Made by a program: the position numbers and the translations under genes. Positions 24,580-34,437 of a stretch of DNA of 64,000 nucleotides are shown one piece after another (within the stretch, counting starts at the first letter, position 1; every line of letters begins with the position of its first letter). The notes under the pieces are model-generated. The model had not been told where the DNA came from, ran no database searches, and saw only the letters and a list, made by a program, of their open reading frames with translations. Source of the DNA: Thioalkalivibrio sp. ALJ21 (GTDB lineage Bacteria; Pseudomonadota; Gammaproteobacteria; Ectothiorhodospirales; Ectothiorhodospiraceae); assembly GCF_000378605.1 (NCBI RefSeq), contig NZ_KB905155.1, positions 868,001 to 932,000 of the forward strand. The letters are read 5' to 3'.

Positions 24580-27500
24580 TCACCGACCGTACAGGACCTG
24601 GGCCTCGCAACCCGGCCCAAGGGTCTGCTGCAGATTGCGCAGCAGGCGCTCGTCCGGGCGGATGGCCCAGGCCTCGGGCAGGCTCAGCTCGGCCTCGAGG
24701 TCATCCCGCCGGTAGCACAGGTGGACCCGGCACTGGCCATCGCGATGCTCCTCCATCAGGCCGCGCAGGTTTTCTACCTGCTCGGCACGCACCCCTTCCA
24801 GACACAGGTGCAGGGCGCGCGCCCACTGCGCCCGCGCCTCGTCCAGGGTATACACCGCCCGGGCGCGCATGCGGATGCCGCCAGCATAATCATCCAGCGC
24901 TACCGTCCCTTCGGCCACCAGGAGGGTGTCCGGCTCCAGCCGATCGCGATAAGTATTGAAGTCGTCGTTGAACAGCACGATCTCGGCACGCCCGCTGCGA
25001 TCATCCAGCGTCGCGATGCCCATGCGGCCATTCTGCGTGTTGCGCACCCGTACACCCACGACCAGGCCGGCAATGCGCACCGTCTCCTGGCGCCCGCGAC
25101 GCCCCTGCTGGCCGCTGTCATCAGGTCGCTGTTCCAGCTTCGCCTCCAGCTCGGCCAGGGTGCTGCCCGTCAACCGCTTGAGCTCGGCGCGATAACGCTC
25201 CACCGGATGCCCGGTCAGGTACAAGCCGAGTGTTTCCTTCTCCCCACGCAGTCGGTCGTCGTCCTCCATCTCCGGGAGGGTCTCGCTCTCGGGGACCACG
25301 GCGGCCGCCGGGTCGCCAAACAGATCGACCACGCCCAGGCTCGCATTGCGCTCGGTCTGTTCCGCCGCGGCGACAGCCGTGGGGATGTCGTTCAGCAGCG
25401 TCGCGCGGTTCGCGCCGATCGCATCCAGCGCGCCCGCACGCACCAGCGTCTCCAGCACCCGCTTGTTCAGCTTGGACAGGTCCACGCGCTGGCACAGGTC
25501 GATCAGTCCGTGGAAGGATCCATCCGCCGCACGCGCCTTCAGCAGCGTGTCGATCGCGGACTCGCCCACGCCCTTGATCGCCCCGAGGCCATAGACCACC
25601 GTTTGCGCATTGAGGCAGGTAAAACGGTAGTCCGACTGGTTCACATCTGGCGGCAGGACCTCCAGACCCATATTCCGGCATTCCTCGATCAGGCCCACGA
25701 CCTTGTCGGTGTTGTCCATATCCGCGGACAGCACCGCCGCCATGAACGGCGCCGGATAATGCGCCTTCAGCCAGGCAGTCTGGTAGGCGACCAGGGCGTA
25801 GGCAGCCGAGTGCGACTTGTTGAAGCCGTAGCCGGCGAACTTCTCCATCAGATCGAAAATGTAGGTCGCGGTACTCTCCTCGACCCCGCGCCCAAGAGCA
25901 CCCTCCATGAAGATCTGGCGCTGCTTGGCCATCTCCTCGGGCTTTTTCTTGCCCATCGCGCGTCGCAGCAGGTCGGCGCCGCCCAGGGTGTAGTTCGCCA
26001 GCACCTGGGCGATCTGCATGACCTGCTCCTGGTACAGGATGACCCCGTAGGTCGGCTGCAGGATCGGCTCCAGATCCGGATGCGGGTACTCCACCTGCGC
26101 GCGGCCGTGCTTGCGGTCGATGAAGTCATCCACCATTCCGGACTGCAACGGGCCCGGACGGTACAGGGCCACCAAGGCGATGATGTCCTCGAAGCTGTCT
26201 GGCTGCAGGCGGCGAATCAGGTCCTTCATCCCGCCCGATTCCAGCTGGAACACCGCGGTGGTCTGGTAGGCCTTCAGCAGCTTGAAGGTGTCGGGGTCAT
26301 CCAGCGGGACCGCATCCAGGTCGATGCGGGCCTCCGGGTCCATCTTGCGCACGTTCTCGACCGCCCAGTCGATGATCGTCAGTGTGCGCAGCCCCAGAAA
26401 GTCGAACTTCACCAGGCCCACGGCCTCGACGTCGTCCTTGTCGAAGTGGGTCACCAGCGACCCGCCATCGTCTTCGCAGTACAGTGGCGAGAAGTCGGTC
26501 AGCGCAGACGGTGCAATCACCACGCCGCCGGCGTGCTTGCCCGCGTTGCGCGTAAGCCCCTCGAGCTTGAGCGCCAGATCGATGATCCCTCGCACCTCCT
26601 CGTCCTGGTCGTACTGCGCCTTCAGGTCCTCGCTCTCGGCCAGGGCCTTGCCCAGTGTCATGCCCAGCTCGAACGGAATCAGCTTGGCGATACGGTCGAC
26701 AAATCCGTAGCCATAACCCAGTACGCGGCCACAGTCGCGCACGACCGCCTTCGCGGCCATGGTGCCGTGGGTGATGATCTGCGAGACCTTGTCGCGCCCG
26801 TAACGCTCGGCCACGTAGTCGATCACGTCGTCGCGTTTCTCCATGCAGAAATCGACATCGAAGTCGGGCATGGAGACGCGCTCAGGGTTAAGAAACCGCT
26901 CGAAGAGAAGCTCGTAACGCAATGGATCGAGGTCAGTAATTCCCAGCACATAGGCCACCAGCGAACCCGCACCCGAGCCACGCCCCGGCCCCACCGGGAT
27001 GCCGTTGTCCTTTGCCCACTGGATAAAGTCGGCCACGATCAGGAAGTAGCCGGGGAAACCCATCTGGCAAATCACGTCCAGTTCGAGCTTCAGGCGTTCC
27101 TCGTACTCCGAGCGCTCGGCAAACTGAAAACGTTCCAGCCGCGCTTCGAGCCCCTTCGCCGAGGTCTCGCGCAGGTGATCCTCGACCGTGTATCCCTCCG
27201 GCACCGGGAAATCCGGCAACACCGACTCCCCGAGCGTGAGGCTCACACTGCAGCGCCGCGCGATCGCGACCGAGTTCGCCAGGGCCTCGGGGATATCCGA
27301 GAAGCGTTCCGCCATCTCCTGCGGGGTGGCGAGGTACTGATGCTCGGAGTAACGCCGGGGGCGCGAGGGGTCATCCAGCGTTGTGCCGTCATGGATACAG
27401 ACACGCGCCTCGTGTGCCTCGAAATCCTCGGCTTTTAGGAAACGAACGTCGTTGGTCGCCACCACCGGCAGCTCGAACTGCTCCGCCGCCGCCAGGGCCT

Positions 27501-28059
27501 GCTCGATCCAGGCCTCCTCGCCCGGGCGCTCGGTGCGCGTCAGCTCCAGATAGAAGCGCCCGGGAAAACGCTTCACCCAGGGGGCAAGATCATCGTGAGT
27601 CAGCGCGCGCGCGACCCCGGAGCCACTCACGAACAGACCATCGATGCCACCCGACAGCGCGATCAGGCCCTCGGCCGCACTGTCCAGCCATTCGGCGTCA
27701 ATCCGCGGGATGCCCTTTTCCTGACCTTCCTGCCAGGCCCGAGAGATCAGTCGAGTCAGGTTTCGATAGCCGGGGTCGTTCTGCGCGAGCAGGGTGATGC
27801 GCGCCACGCTCCCGTCGGCGCGGGCATCCCGTACCAGCAGATCGGCCCCGATGATCGGCTGCACGCCCTGGGCGATGGCCGCCCGATAGAACTTCACCAG
27901 CCCGAACAGGTTGCAGTGATCGGTCACCGCGACGGCCGGCATGCCCTTCTCCGCGACCGCCGCGACCAGCGGTTTCAGGCGCACCAGCCCGTCGATCAGG
28001 GAGTATTCGGAGTGCACCCGCAGGTGCACAAAGCCGGGGTCGTGCCATTCGCTGCTCAT
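24580..28059 (-). CDS. dnaE: DNA polymerase III alpha subunit
   Basis: This is the replicative polymerase catalytic subunit, 1159 residues, matching E. coli length. An N-terminal PHP domain opens with [15 protein letters not shown]. The polymerase core has [14 protein letters not shown] and the catalytic-Asp motif [12 protein letters not shown]. The [19 protein letters not shown] segment follows, then an OB fold near residue 1000. The ATG at 28059 overlaps the rnhB stop as ATGA. It stands in the conserved rnhB-dnaE-accA order. Confidence 0.97.
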   Translation of the reverse strand: MSSEWHDPGFVHLRVHSEYSLIDGLVRLKPLVAAVAEKGMPAVAVTDHCNLFGLVKFYRAAIAQGVQPIIGADLLVRDARADGSVARITLLAQNDPGYRNLTRLISRAWQEGQEKGIPRIDAEWLDSAAEGLIALSGGIDGLFVSGSGVARALTHDDLAPWVKRFPGRFYLELTRTERPGEEAWIEQALAAAEQFELPVVATNDVRFLKAEDFEAHEARVCIHDGTTLDDPSRPRRYSEHQYLATPQEMAERFSDIPEALANSVAIARRCSVSLTLGESVLPDFPVPEGYTVEDHLRETSAKGLEARLERFQFAERSEYEERLKLELDVICQMGFPGYFLIVADFIQWAKDNGIPVGPGRGSGAGSLVAYVLGITDLDPLRYELLFERFLNPERVSMPDFDVDFCMEKRDDVIDYVAERYGRDKVSQIITHGTMAAKAVVRDCGRVLGYGYGFVDRIAKLIPFELGMTLGKALAESEDLKAQYDQDEEVRGIIDLALKLEGLTRNAGKHAGGVVIAPSALTDFSPLYCEDDGGSLVTHFDKDDVEAVGLVKFDFLGLRTLTIIDWAVENVRKMDPEARIDLDAVPLDDPDTFKLLKAYQTTAVFQLESGGMKDLIRRLQPDSFEDIIALVALYRPGPLQSGMVDDFIDRKHGRAQVEYPHPDLEPILQPTYGVILYQEQVMQIAQVLANYTLGGADLLRRAMGKKKPEEMAKQRQIFMEGALGRGVEESTATYIFDLMEKFAGYGFNKSHSAAYALVAYQTAWLKAHYPAPFMAAVLSADMDNTDKVVGLIEECRNMGLEVLPPDVNQSDYRFTCLNAQTVVYGLGAIKGVGESAIDTLLKARAADGSFHGLIDLCQRVDLSKLNKRVLETLVRAGALDAIGANRATLLNDIPTAVAAAEQTERNASLGVVDLFGDPAAAVVPESETLPEMEDDDRLRGEKETLGLYLTGHPVERYRAELKRLTGSTLAELEAKLEQRPDDSGQQGRRGRQETVRIAGLVVGVRVRNTQNGRMGIATLDDRSGRAEIVLFNDDFNTYRDRLEPDTLLVAEGTVALDDYAGGIRMRARAVYTLDEARAQWARALHLCLEGVRAEQVENLRGLMEEHRDGQCRVHLCYRRDDLEAELSLPEAWAIRPDERLLRNLQQTLGPGCEAQVLYGR

Positions 28060-28661
28060 GCCTGTTCCCCCGCAACAGCGGCCAGCGCGCGTGCCACCGG
28101 CCCAAAGCTGCGACGGTGCTCCACACACGGCCCGAGGCGCGCCAGCGCGTCGCGGTGATAAGCCGTCGGGTAGCCGGCATGGCGATCAAAGCCGTAGTCG
28201 GGGTAGCGCTCGTGCAGGGCCGTCATCTCCGCGTCACGCGCCACCTTGGCGATGACCGAGGCCGCGCTGATTGCGGCTACGGAGCCATCCCCCCCGACGA
28301 TCGCCTCGGCGCTCCAGGGGCCATCGGGCGTGAAGCGGCCATCGACCAGCAGGTGATCGGGCGCCTGCGACAATGCGACTACCGCGCGCTGCATCGCCAG
28401 CAGAGTCGCGCGATGGATGTTCAATGTGTCAATCTCGGCCGCCTCGGCCCGCCCCAGCGCCCAGGCCACCGCCCGCTCGCGAATCTCGACATCCAGCGCC
28501 TGCCGGCGCCGGGCCGAGAGTTTCTTGGAATCGGTCAGCCCCGGTGCTTCAAAACCCTCCGGCAGGATCACCGCGGCCGCCACCACAGGCCCCGCCAGCG
28601 GGCCACGCCCCACCTCGTCGACGCCCGCGACCCAAGCGTTTGCCACCCTGTTTGCGGACAT
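28056..28661 (-). CDS. rnhB: Ribonuclease HII
   Basis: RNase HII removes ribonucleotides and RNA from RNA-DNA hybrids. The 201-residue product has the signature [15 protein letters not shown] (first catalytic Asp and Glu), [20 protein letters not shown] and [12 protein letters not shown]. The ATG at 28661 gives the family start. In most relatives lpxB lies immediately upstream on the same strand; here a palindromic repeat and the oppositely oriented gnnA are found instead. Confidence 0.96.
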   Translation of the reverse strand: MSANRVANAWVAGVDEVGRGPLAGPVVAAAVILPEGFEAPGLTDSKKLSARRRQALDVEIRERAVAWALGRAEAAEIDTLNIHRATLLAMQRAVVALSQAPDHLLVDGRFTPDGPWSAEAIVGGDGSVAAISAASVIAKVARDAEMTALHERYPDYGFDRHAGYPTAYHRDALARLGPCVEHRRSFGPVARALAAVAGEQA

Positions 28662-28685
28662 CGAACCCCCGATCGGGCCTGGACA

Positions 28686-28717
28686 CCAGGAAAACACTGA
28701 AACCTGTGTTTCCCTGG
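28686..28717. repeat. Palindromic remnant: two element ends facing each other
   Basis: This 32-bp imperfect palindrome reads AGGAAAACACTGA on the left and the inverse of AGGGAAACACAGG on the right. Both arms resemble the first 13 bases of the 270-bp element (AGGGAAACACTGA). It lies in the intergenic space between rnhB and gnnA, at one edge of the inverted gnnA-gnnB-lpxB block. It could be a deletion derivative of a full element. Confidence 0.6.
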
Positions 28718-28816
28718 ACAGTAGCGGGAATGGATCGCGGACATGCGCGGTCCGGGCGATCCGTTACAATAGCGCCGGAAATCCTAGCACACGCCCCACG
28801 AACCTCGAGCCCGCCC

Positions 28817-29830
28817 ATGTCTCAGAATCCCCTGCGCTGCGCCGCGATCGGCGTCGGTCACCTTGGCAAATGGCATGCCGCCAAATACGCCGCCCTGCCC
28901 GAGACCGAACTGGTCGCCGTAGCCGATGCCGATGCCGCCACCGCCGAGCGTGTCGCCGCCGAACATGGCTGCGCCGCGGTCACCGATCACCGCGAGCTGC
29001 TCGGCCAGGTCGATGCGGTCTCGATCGCCGCGCCAACCACGCTGCACTACGACATCGCGCGGGACTTTCTCGACGCCGGGTGCCATGTGCTGGTGGAAAA
29101 ACCGATCACCGCGACGCTGGAGCAGGCCGAGGCCCTGAACCAGCTGGCCGAGGCCAAGGGCGTGGTATTACAGGTCGGGCATCTGGAGCGTTTCAATGCC
29201 GCCCTGCGCCGGCTGACCGACGATCCGCTGCATCCGCGCTTTATCGAATCGCACCGCCTCGCGCCCTACAAGCCCCGCGCGACCGACGTCTCCGTGGTAC
29301 TGGACCTGATGATCCACGACATCGACATCATCCTGTCTCTGACGGATTCGCCGCTGACCGAGGTCCGTGCCTCCGGCGCCCGCGTGCTCACGCAGGACAT
29401 CGACATTGCCAACGCCCGTCTGGAGTTCGCCAACGGCTGCGTCGCAAACGTCACCTCCTCGCGCGTCAGCAACAAGTCCGAGCGCCGCATGCGCATCTTC
29501 CAGTCGCACGCCTACGCCTCGGTGGACTTTCAGAACCGTATCCTTTCGCTGAACCGAATCGGCGCGCCCGATCCCGAGACCGGTGCCCCGGAGATCCATA
29601 GGGACGAGAGCGTGTTCGACGAGGCCGATGCCCTGCTCGCCGAGATCCGCGCCTTCGTGGCCGCCGTGCGCGGCGAAGGCCCGGTCGTGGTCAGCGGCCG
29701 CGATGGTCAGCGGGCGCTGGCCACCGCCGAGCAGATCACGAAGCTCGTCTATCAGAATCTCAACGTGATGGGCCAGGCCGACGGCCCCCACAGCCACCTC
29801 GACAACACCCGCACAGGAGTCAAGCCGTGA
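28817..29830 (+). CDS. gnnA: Gfo/Idh/MocA oxidoreductase, probable UDP-GlcNAc 3-dehydrogenase GnnA
   Basis: The 337-residue product has the NAD-binding motif GVGHLG (residues 12-17) and the EKPIT motif (94-98) with the catalytic Lys of the Gfo/Idh/MocA family. In Acidithiobacillus ferrooxidans, GnnA oxidises C3 of UDP-GlcNAc and GnnB then transaminates it, giving UDP-GlcNAc3N for lipid A with amide-linked acyl chains. There both genes lie between lpxA and lpxB. Here gnnA overlaps gnnB (GTGA), and lpxB follows, which supports that role. A possible -10 (TACAAT) lies at 28765. The substrate is inferred from context. Confidence 0.83.
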   Translation: MSQNPLRCAAIGVGHLGKWHAAKYAALPETELVAVADADAATAERVAAEHGCAAVTDHRELLGQVDAVSIAAPTTLHYDIARDFLDAGCHVLVEKPITATLEQAEALNQLAEAKGVVLQVGHLERFNAALRRLTDDPLHPRFIESHRLAPYKPRATDVSVVLDLMIHDIDIILSLTDSPLTEVRASGARVLTQDIDIANARLEFANGCVANVTSSRVSNKSERRMRIFQSHAYASVDFQNRILSLNRIGAPDPETGAPEIHRDESVFDEADALLAEIRAFVAAVRGEGPVVVSGRDGQRALATAEQITKLVYQNLNVMGQADGPHSHLDNTRTGVKP

Positions 29831-30924
29831 TCCCGATGGTCGACCTGCAGCGCCAGTACCAGAGCCTGCGTCCCGAAATCGATGCCGCGCTGCAGGAGGT
29901 CCTGGCCGGGGCCCGCTATATCCTCGGTCCCAATGTCCAGGCGCTGGAAGACGAGCTGGCGCGCTATCTCGGAGTGGAGCATGCGATCACCTGCGCCTCG
30001 GGCACGGACGCGCTGCATCTGGCCCTGGCCGCCGCGGGCATCGGGCCGGGCGACGAGGTGATCACCACGCCATTCACCTTCATTGCCACCGCCGAGGCAA
30101 TTCGGTATGTGGGGGCCGATCCGGTGTTCGTGGACATCGATCCCGATACCTTCAACATCGACCCGGAGCGTGTCGAAGCGGCGATCACCGAACGCACCAA
30201 GGCAATCATTCCAGTGCACCTGTTCGGACAGCCGGCCGACCTGCCACGCCTGCAGGCCATCGCCGAACGCCACAAGCTCCTGATCGTCGAGGATTGCGCC
30301 CAGTCCTTTGGCGCCGCCATCGATGGCGCGCAGACCGGGTCCGCCAATGCCTTTGGCTGCTTCTCGTTCTTCCCCTCGAAGAACCTCGGGGCCTTCGGCG
30401 ACGGCGGCCTGGTCACCACCAGCTGCCCGACCTCCGCCGAGGCCCTGAAGCGACTGCGGAACCACGGGTCCAGCGAGCGCTACTACCACGACGAGGTGGG
30501 CTACAACAGCCGCCTGGACGAGATGCAGGCGGCGATACTGCGCGTGAAACTGCCGCACATCGACGACTACAACGCCCAGCGCCGGCGCGTCGCCGCCAGT
30601 TACCGCAAGGGCCTGGAGGGCCTGCCGGTTCAGACCCCGCACGAGGACGGCATCGGCACGCATGTCTACCACCAGTACACGCTGCTGACCGATCACCGTG
30701 ACGCGATCATGCAGGCCCTGAAAGAGGCCGAGATTGCGCACGCGATCTACTACCCGGTGCCGCTGCACCAGCAAAAGGCCTTCGCGGATCTCCCGAATCT
30801 GCCGACGAGTCTTCCGGTCACCGAGTCCGTCACTGCACGCTGCCTGTCCCTTCCGGTGTTCCCCGAGCTCGAGGACGGCCAGATCGAGATGATCTGCGAC
30901 ACCATCCGGCACGCCCTCGCCTAA
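29827..30924 (+). CDS. gnnB: DegT/DnrJ-family aminotransferase, probable GnnB
   Basis: This 365-residue PLP aminotransferase of the DegT/DnrJ/EryC1/StrS family carries ASGTDALHLAL, a VEDCAQSFGA block and the Schiff-base Lys185 in FFPSKNLGAFGDGG. It should aminate the 3-keto sugar nucleotide made by GnnA, using glutamate, to give UDP-GlcNAc3N. The start is a GTG overlapping the gnnA stop. lpxB begins 22 bp after its stop. Sugar specificity is inferred from its neighbours, because this family makes many different amino sugars. Confidence 0.84.
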   Translation: MIPMVDLQRQYQSLRPEIDAALQEVLAGARYILGPNVQALEDELARYLGVEHAITCASGTDALHLALAAAGIGPGDEVITTPFTFIATAEAIRYVGADPVFVDIDPDTFNIDPERVEAAITERTKAIIPVHLFGQPADLPRLQAIAERHKLLIVEDCAQSFGAAIDGAQTGSANAFGCFSFFPSKNLGAFGDGGLVTTSCPTSAEALKRLRNHGSSERYYHDEVGYNSRLDEMQAAILRVKLPHIDDYNAQRRRVAASYRKGLEGLPVQTPHEDGIGTHVYHQYTLLTDHRDAIMQALKEAEIAHAIYYPVPLHQQKAFADLPNLPTSLPVTESVTARCLSLPVFPELEDGQIEMICDTIRHALA

Positions 30925-30946
30925 GCGCCGAGACAGACCCGGCCCC

Positions 30947-32101
30947 ATGGAACGCCACGTGGTCATCTGCGCCGGAGAGAGCTCCGGCGATGCCCTGGGT
31001 GCCGGGCTGGTACGCGAACTGGCGACCCTGGAGCCCGAAGTGCGCTACTCCGGCATGGGGGGCGCGCAGATGCGTGACGCGGGTGTCGAGACGCTAATCG
31101 ATGTCGAGGAACTCGCGGTCGTCGGCCTCGTCGACGTCCTGGTGAACTACCCGCGCCTGCGCCGACTGTTCCGGCGCATGGGTACCCACCTGGAGCACAA
31201 CCGTCCGGACCTGTTGGTCCTGGTCGACTACGTCGAATTCAACCTGCGCCTGGCGGCACATGCACGACGCCTGGGTATCCCGGTCCTGTTCTATGTCAGC
31301 CCCCAGTTGTGGGCCTGGCGATCCGGGCGCATCCGCCGGATTCAGCAGTGCGTCGATGCGATGGCGGTGCTGTTTCCCTTCGAAACCGAGATTTACGAAC
31401 GTGCCGGCGTCCCGGTGCGCTACGTGGGCAATCCACTGGTGGACCGGGTCCAGGACCCCACCGTACCGTTAGCGGAACGGATCGCCGTCGCCGAAGATGA
31501 ACGCGTGATCGGGCTCTTGCCCGGCAGCCGCAGCGGAGAGCTCAAGCGCCACTGGCCGCTCCTGGTCGAGGCCGCGCGACGGATGCACGGGGAGGAGCCC
31601 GCACTGCGCTTCGTGGTCGCGCTGGCCCCGGGTGTGGACCCGTCGCGCCTGGACGCACTGGCGCCGCGCGACGGCCTGCCGATCTCGTTTGTCTCGGGCG
31701 AGGATGGCACGCACGCGCTGATGGCGGATGCCGATCTGCTGCTGATTGCCTCGGGCACGGCCACGCTCGAGGCCGGACTGCTCCAGGCGCCCATGCTGGT
31801 GTTCTACCGAATGGGAGGGCTTAGCCACGCGGTCTTTTCCCGCCTGGTCCGCCTGGAGAATATCGCCCTGGTCAACATCGTCGCGGGCGAACGACTGGTC
31901 CCCGAATACCTTCAGCGCCAGGCGAACCCCGAACGCCTCGCGTCGGACGCGCTCGACCTGCTGCGACACCCGGAGCGGCTCGGCGCGATGCGGGAGTCCC
32001 TGGCCTCGATCCGTGAACGTCTGGGAGACGGCGGGGCCGACCGCCGTATCGCCGAGATGGCGCAGGAACTGCTCAGCCAGGGGCATCTGTCCCAAGGTTG
32101 A
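30947..32101 (+). CDS. lpxB: Lipid-A-disaccharide synthase
   Basis: LpxB joins UDP-2,3-diacyl-glucosamine and lipid X at the inner-membrane face. The 384-residue GT-B/CAZy GT19 product begins VVICAGESSGDALGAGLV and contains VLVDYVEFNLRLA, FYVSPQLWAWR and VGNPLVDRVQ. It is the last gene of gnnA-gnnB-lpxB and converges with lpxA, leaving only 26 bp. In most gammaproteobacteria lpxA and lpxB are co-directional, so this block is inverted. Confidence 0.96.
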   Translation: MERHVVICAGESSGDALGAGLVRELATLEPEVRYSGMGGAQMRDAGVETLIDVEELAVVGLVDVLVNYPRLRRLFRRMGTHLEHNRPDLLVLVDYVEFNLRLAAHARRLGIPVLFYVSPQLWAWRSGRIRRIQQCVDAMAVLFPFETEIYERAGVPVRYVGNPLVDRVQDPTVPLAERIAVAEDERVIGLLPGSRSGELKRHWPLLVEAARRMHGEEPALRFVVALAPGVDPSRLDALAPRDGLPISFVSGEDGTHALMADADLLLIASGTATLEAGLLQAPMLVFYRMGGLSHAVFSRLVRLENIALVNIVAGERLVPEYLQRQANPERLASDALDLLRHPERLGAMRESLASIRERLGDGGADRRIAEMAQELLSQGHLSQG

Positions 32102-32114
32102 ATCCGGCCTCGGG

Positions 32115-32130
32115 GATCAGCGTTTCCCTA
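32115..32130. repeat. Solo element end at the lpxA/lpxB convergence
   Basis: The stretch GATCAGCGTTTCCCTA differs by a single base from the right end of the 270-bp element at 52185-52200 plus its next base (GATCAGTGTTTCCCTA). On the minus strand it provides the TAG stop of lpxA. It marks the second edge of the inverted gnnA-gnnB-lpxB block. Confidence 0.6.
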
Positions 32131-32910
32131 GTGCGGCCGCCCGCCACGAAGTATGCCGCGCTGGCTGTTACGCACGAACCCGATCAAGTTGCGCACCTCC
32201 GGGACCTCGGTCTCGTCGAACATCGTCTCCAGATGGCGCTCGCGACCCGCGCGACCGCGCATGCCCAGGATAAAGACCCGATGCAGCGCCTGGATCGCCT
32301 CGTTGGAGAAACCGTTGCGCCGCAGCCCGACCTTGTTGATCCCGATCAACCGCGCGTAGTTGCCACTGGCCAGGCAGTAGGGCGGCAGGTCGCGGTTCAG
32401 CGCCGCGCCCATACTGGTAAAGGCAAAGGTCCCCACGCGACAGAACTGGTGTACCAGGGTAAACCCCCCCAGCGTCACGTTGTCCTGAATCTCGACATGG
32501 CCCGCCAGAGAGGTCGCGTTGGAGAAGATGATCTGGTTGCCGATGGTGCAGTCGTGCGCGATGTGCACGTAGGCCATGATCAGATTGTCGTGTCCGATCA
32601 CGGTCTCGCCGAGCCCCTTCTCCGTGCCCCGGTGCAGCGTGACGGATTCACGGATCACGTTGCGATCCCCGATCACCAGCCGCGTCGGCTCGCCCTTGTA
32701 GGTCGTGTCCTGCGGTTCCTCGCCTATCGAGGAGAATTGGAAGATGCGGTTCTCGCGACCGATCTCGGTCGGGCCACGGATCACCACATGCGGACCCACG
32801 CGGGTACCGGCCCCGATCCGCACATTCGGACCGATTACGCTGAACGGCCCCACCTCGACCGAGGAGTCCAGCTCCGCGCTCGGGTGTACGTCGGCCCGAG
32901 GGTCGATCAC
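32128..32910 (-). CDS. lpxA: UDP-N-acetylglucosamine acyltransferase LpxA with Met at the acyl-ruler position
   Basis: LpxA performs the first acylation of lipid A with 3-hydroxyacyl-ACP. The 260-residue left-handed beta-helix protein has the active-site block VHIAHDC, with His119 equivalent to E. coli His125, and VHQFCRVG. An ungapped local alignment places Met167 at E. coli Gly173, the hydrocarbon-ruler residue, suggesting a short acyl chain. The GTG at 32910 overlaps the fabZ stop as GTGA. Its C-terminal residues (GGRPH) extend slightly past the usual end, and its stop lies in an element remnant. With gnnA and gnnB present it may acylate a 3-amino group. Confidence 0.94.
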   Translation of the reverse strand: MIDPRADVHPSAELDSSVEVGPFSVIGPNVRIGAGTRVGPHVVIRGPTEIGRENRIFQFSSIGEEPQDTTYKGEPTRLVIGDRNVIRESVTLHRGTEKGLGETVIGHDNLIMAYVHIAHDCTIGNQIIFSNATSLAGHVEIQDNVTLGGFTLVHQFCRVGTFAFTSMGAALNRDLPPYCLASGNYARLIGINKVGLRRNGFSNEAIQALHRVFILGMRGRAGRERHLETMFDETEVPEVRNLIGFVRNSQRGILRGGRPH

Positions 32911-33365
32911 GAGGGGATTTCCTGCCCGGAACACATCAGCTGCGCCGTGGCACAAACCTCATCGCCCACACGAGCAACCGCGTCAAAGCGCCAGATGCCG
33001 CGCATGGTGCGCTTGAGATCCACACGCAGGTGGAGCTGGTCACCGGGCACCACCTGGCGCCGGAAACGTGCCTCGTCGATGCCGACAAACAGGTACAGCT
33101 GCTGCTTGTCCTGGTTCTCGTTACGCGCCTCTTCGGTCTTGAACGCCAGGAGGCCGGTGGCCTGCGCCAGCGCCTCGAGGATCAGGACGCCGGGCATCAC
33201 GGGCTTGATCGGGAAGTGCCCCTGAAAATAGGGCTCGTTGATACTGACGTTCTTGATACCGGTCAGATAGGTGCCGGGCTCCCATTCCAGCACCCGGTCG
33301 ACCATGAGAAACGGATATCGATGCGGCAGATAGCGCATGATCTCCTGGACATTGAAGTCATCCAC
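32907..33365 (-). CDS. fabZ: 3-hydroxyacyl-ACP dehydratase FabZ
   Basis: FabZ dehydrates 3-hydroxyacyl-ACP in fatty-acid elongation and competes with LpxA and LpxD for this substrate. The 152-residue hot-dog-fold product has the catalytic His in LPHRYPFLMVDRV and the Glu in MPGVLILEALAQ. A GTG at 33365 with AAGGAA upstream was chosen; the frame is open to 33422 but that extension lacks family similarity. It is coupled to lpxA and follows lpxD, the standard order. Confidence 0.95.
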   Translation of the reverse strand: MDDFNVQEIMRYLPHRYPFLMVDRVLEWEPGTYLTGIKNVSINEPYFQGHFPIKPVMPGVLILEALAQATGLLAFKTEEARNENQDKQQLYLFVGIDEARFRRQVVPGDQLHLRVDLKRTMRGIWRFDAVARVGDEVCATAQLMCSGQEIPS

Positions 33366-33431
33366 GCGGCATTCCTTTTTTGTTGATTCTGACGAGCCGA
33401 GACCAAAGGACGACTCCAACACAAGCGGGAC

Positions 33432-34433
33432 TCACGCATCCCGTGTCCGGGCGAGCCGACGCAGCCGTGCCAGCATCCGGTTCCACAGCCGGGCATCCTG
33501 GTGAGGGACACCGGATGCATACTCCCCCGGTTGATCAATCGAGCGCGTGACGAGCGTCATCGCGTGCAGTGTCACCCGATCGGCGATCGCCAGGTGGCCG
33601 AGAATTCCGACCCCGCCCCCAATGGCGCAATGCGCCCCGATGCGTGCGCTGCCCGCAATCCCCACACAACCCGCAATGGCCGTATGGTCGCCAATCTGAA
33701 CGTTATGGGCAACATGGACGAGGTTGTCGATCTTGACCCCGTTGCCGATCCGTGTGGACTCAAGCGATCCGCGATCGATGGTGGAGTTCGCACCGATCTC
33801 CACATCATCGCCCACGCGCACATCTCCCAATTGCTCGATCTTCTCCCAGGAGGAATCCGGGCCAGGTGCGAATCCGAACCCATCCGCGCCCAGTACCGCG
33901 CCACTGTGGATGATGGCGCGTTTGCCAACCTTCACGTCATCCAGCAGGCTGACGCGGGGATGCAGGTAGCACCCCTCCCCCAGCTCGACGCGCTCCCCCA
34001 GCACACTGTTTGCGCCGATCACCGAACCTGCACCAACCCGCGATCCGGGGCCAACGACCGCGCCGGGCCCAACCTGCACATCGGCGGCAAGATGCGCATC
34101 CGGATGCACTCGCGCGCTTGCGTCCACTCCGGGAACGGCGTCCCGGCGACCGGCAGCCAACCAACGGGAAACCTGCCCATAGGCCCGATAGGGGTTGTCG
34201 ACGGCAATCCATGCATGCGCAGTCGTGGCCACTGGCTTGATACCCGACCGGGGGACCAGAACACAGCCCGCTTCGGTCGACTCCAGGGCATTGCGATAGC
34301 GATCGGGATTCGTCACAAAAGCCACATCCGCTGGCCCGGCCTGGGCGAGCGTCGCCAGGCCTCGCAACGGGATCTCCGCCGACCCGGTGAGTTCGCCGTC
34401 CAGATGCTCGGCGAGCTCACCGGTGGTAATCAC
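33432..34433 (-). CDS. lpxD: UDP-3-O-(3-hydroxyacyl)glucosamine N-acyltransferase
   Basis: LpxD adds the second hydroxyacyl chain to the lipid A precursor. An N-terminal UDP-binding domain ([22 protein letters not shown]) precedes a run of hexapeptide repeats with the catalytic block [19 protein letters not shown], and a C-terminal helix follows. The GTG at 34433, five bases after the skp stop codon, gives 333 residues and a start matching E. coli; an upstream in-frame TTG at 34463 would overlap skp. In GlcN3N-type organisms it handles the diamino sugar. Confidence 0.93.
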   Translation of the reverse strand: MITTGELAEHLDGELTGSAEIPLRGLATLAQAGPADVAFVTNPDRYRNALESTEAGCVLVPRSGIKPVATTAHAWIAVDNPYRAYGQVSRWLAAGRRDAVPGVDASARVHPDAHLAADVQVGPGAVVGPGSRVGAGSVIGANSVLGERVELGEGCYLHPRVSLLDDVKVGKRAIIHSGAVLGADGFGFAPGPDSSWEKIEQLGDVRVGDDVEIGANSTIDRGSLESTRIGNGVKIDNLVHVAHNVQIGDHTAIAGCVGIAGSARIGAHCAIGGGVGILGHLAIADRVTLHAMTLVTRSIDQPGEYASGVPHQDARLWNRMLARLRRLARTRDA

Positions 34434-34437
34434 CCGC

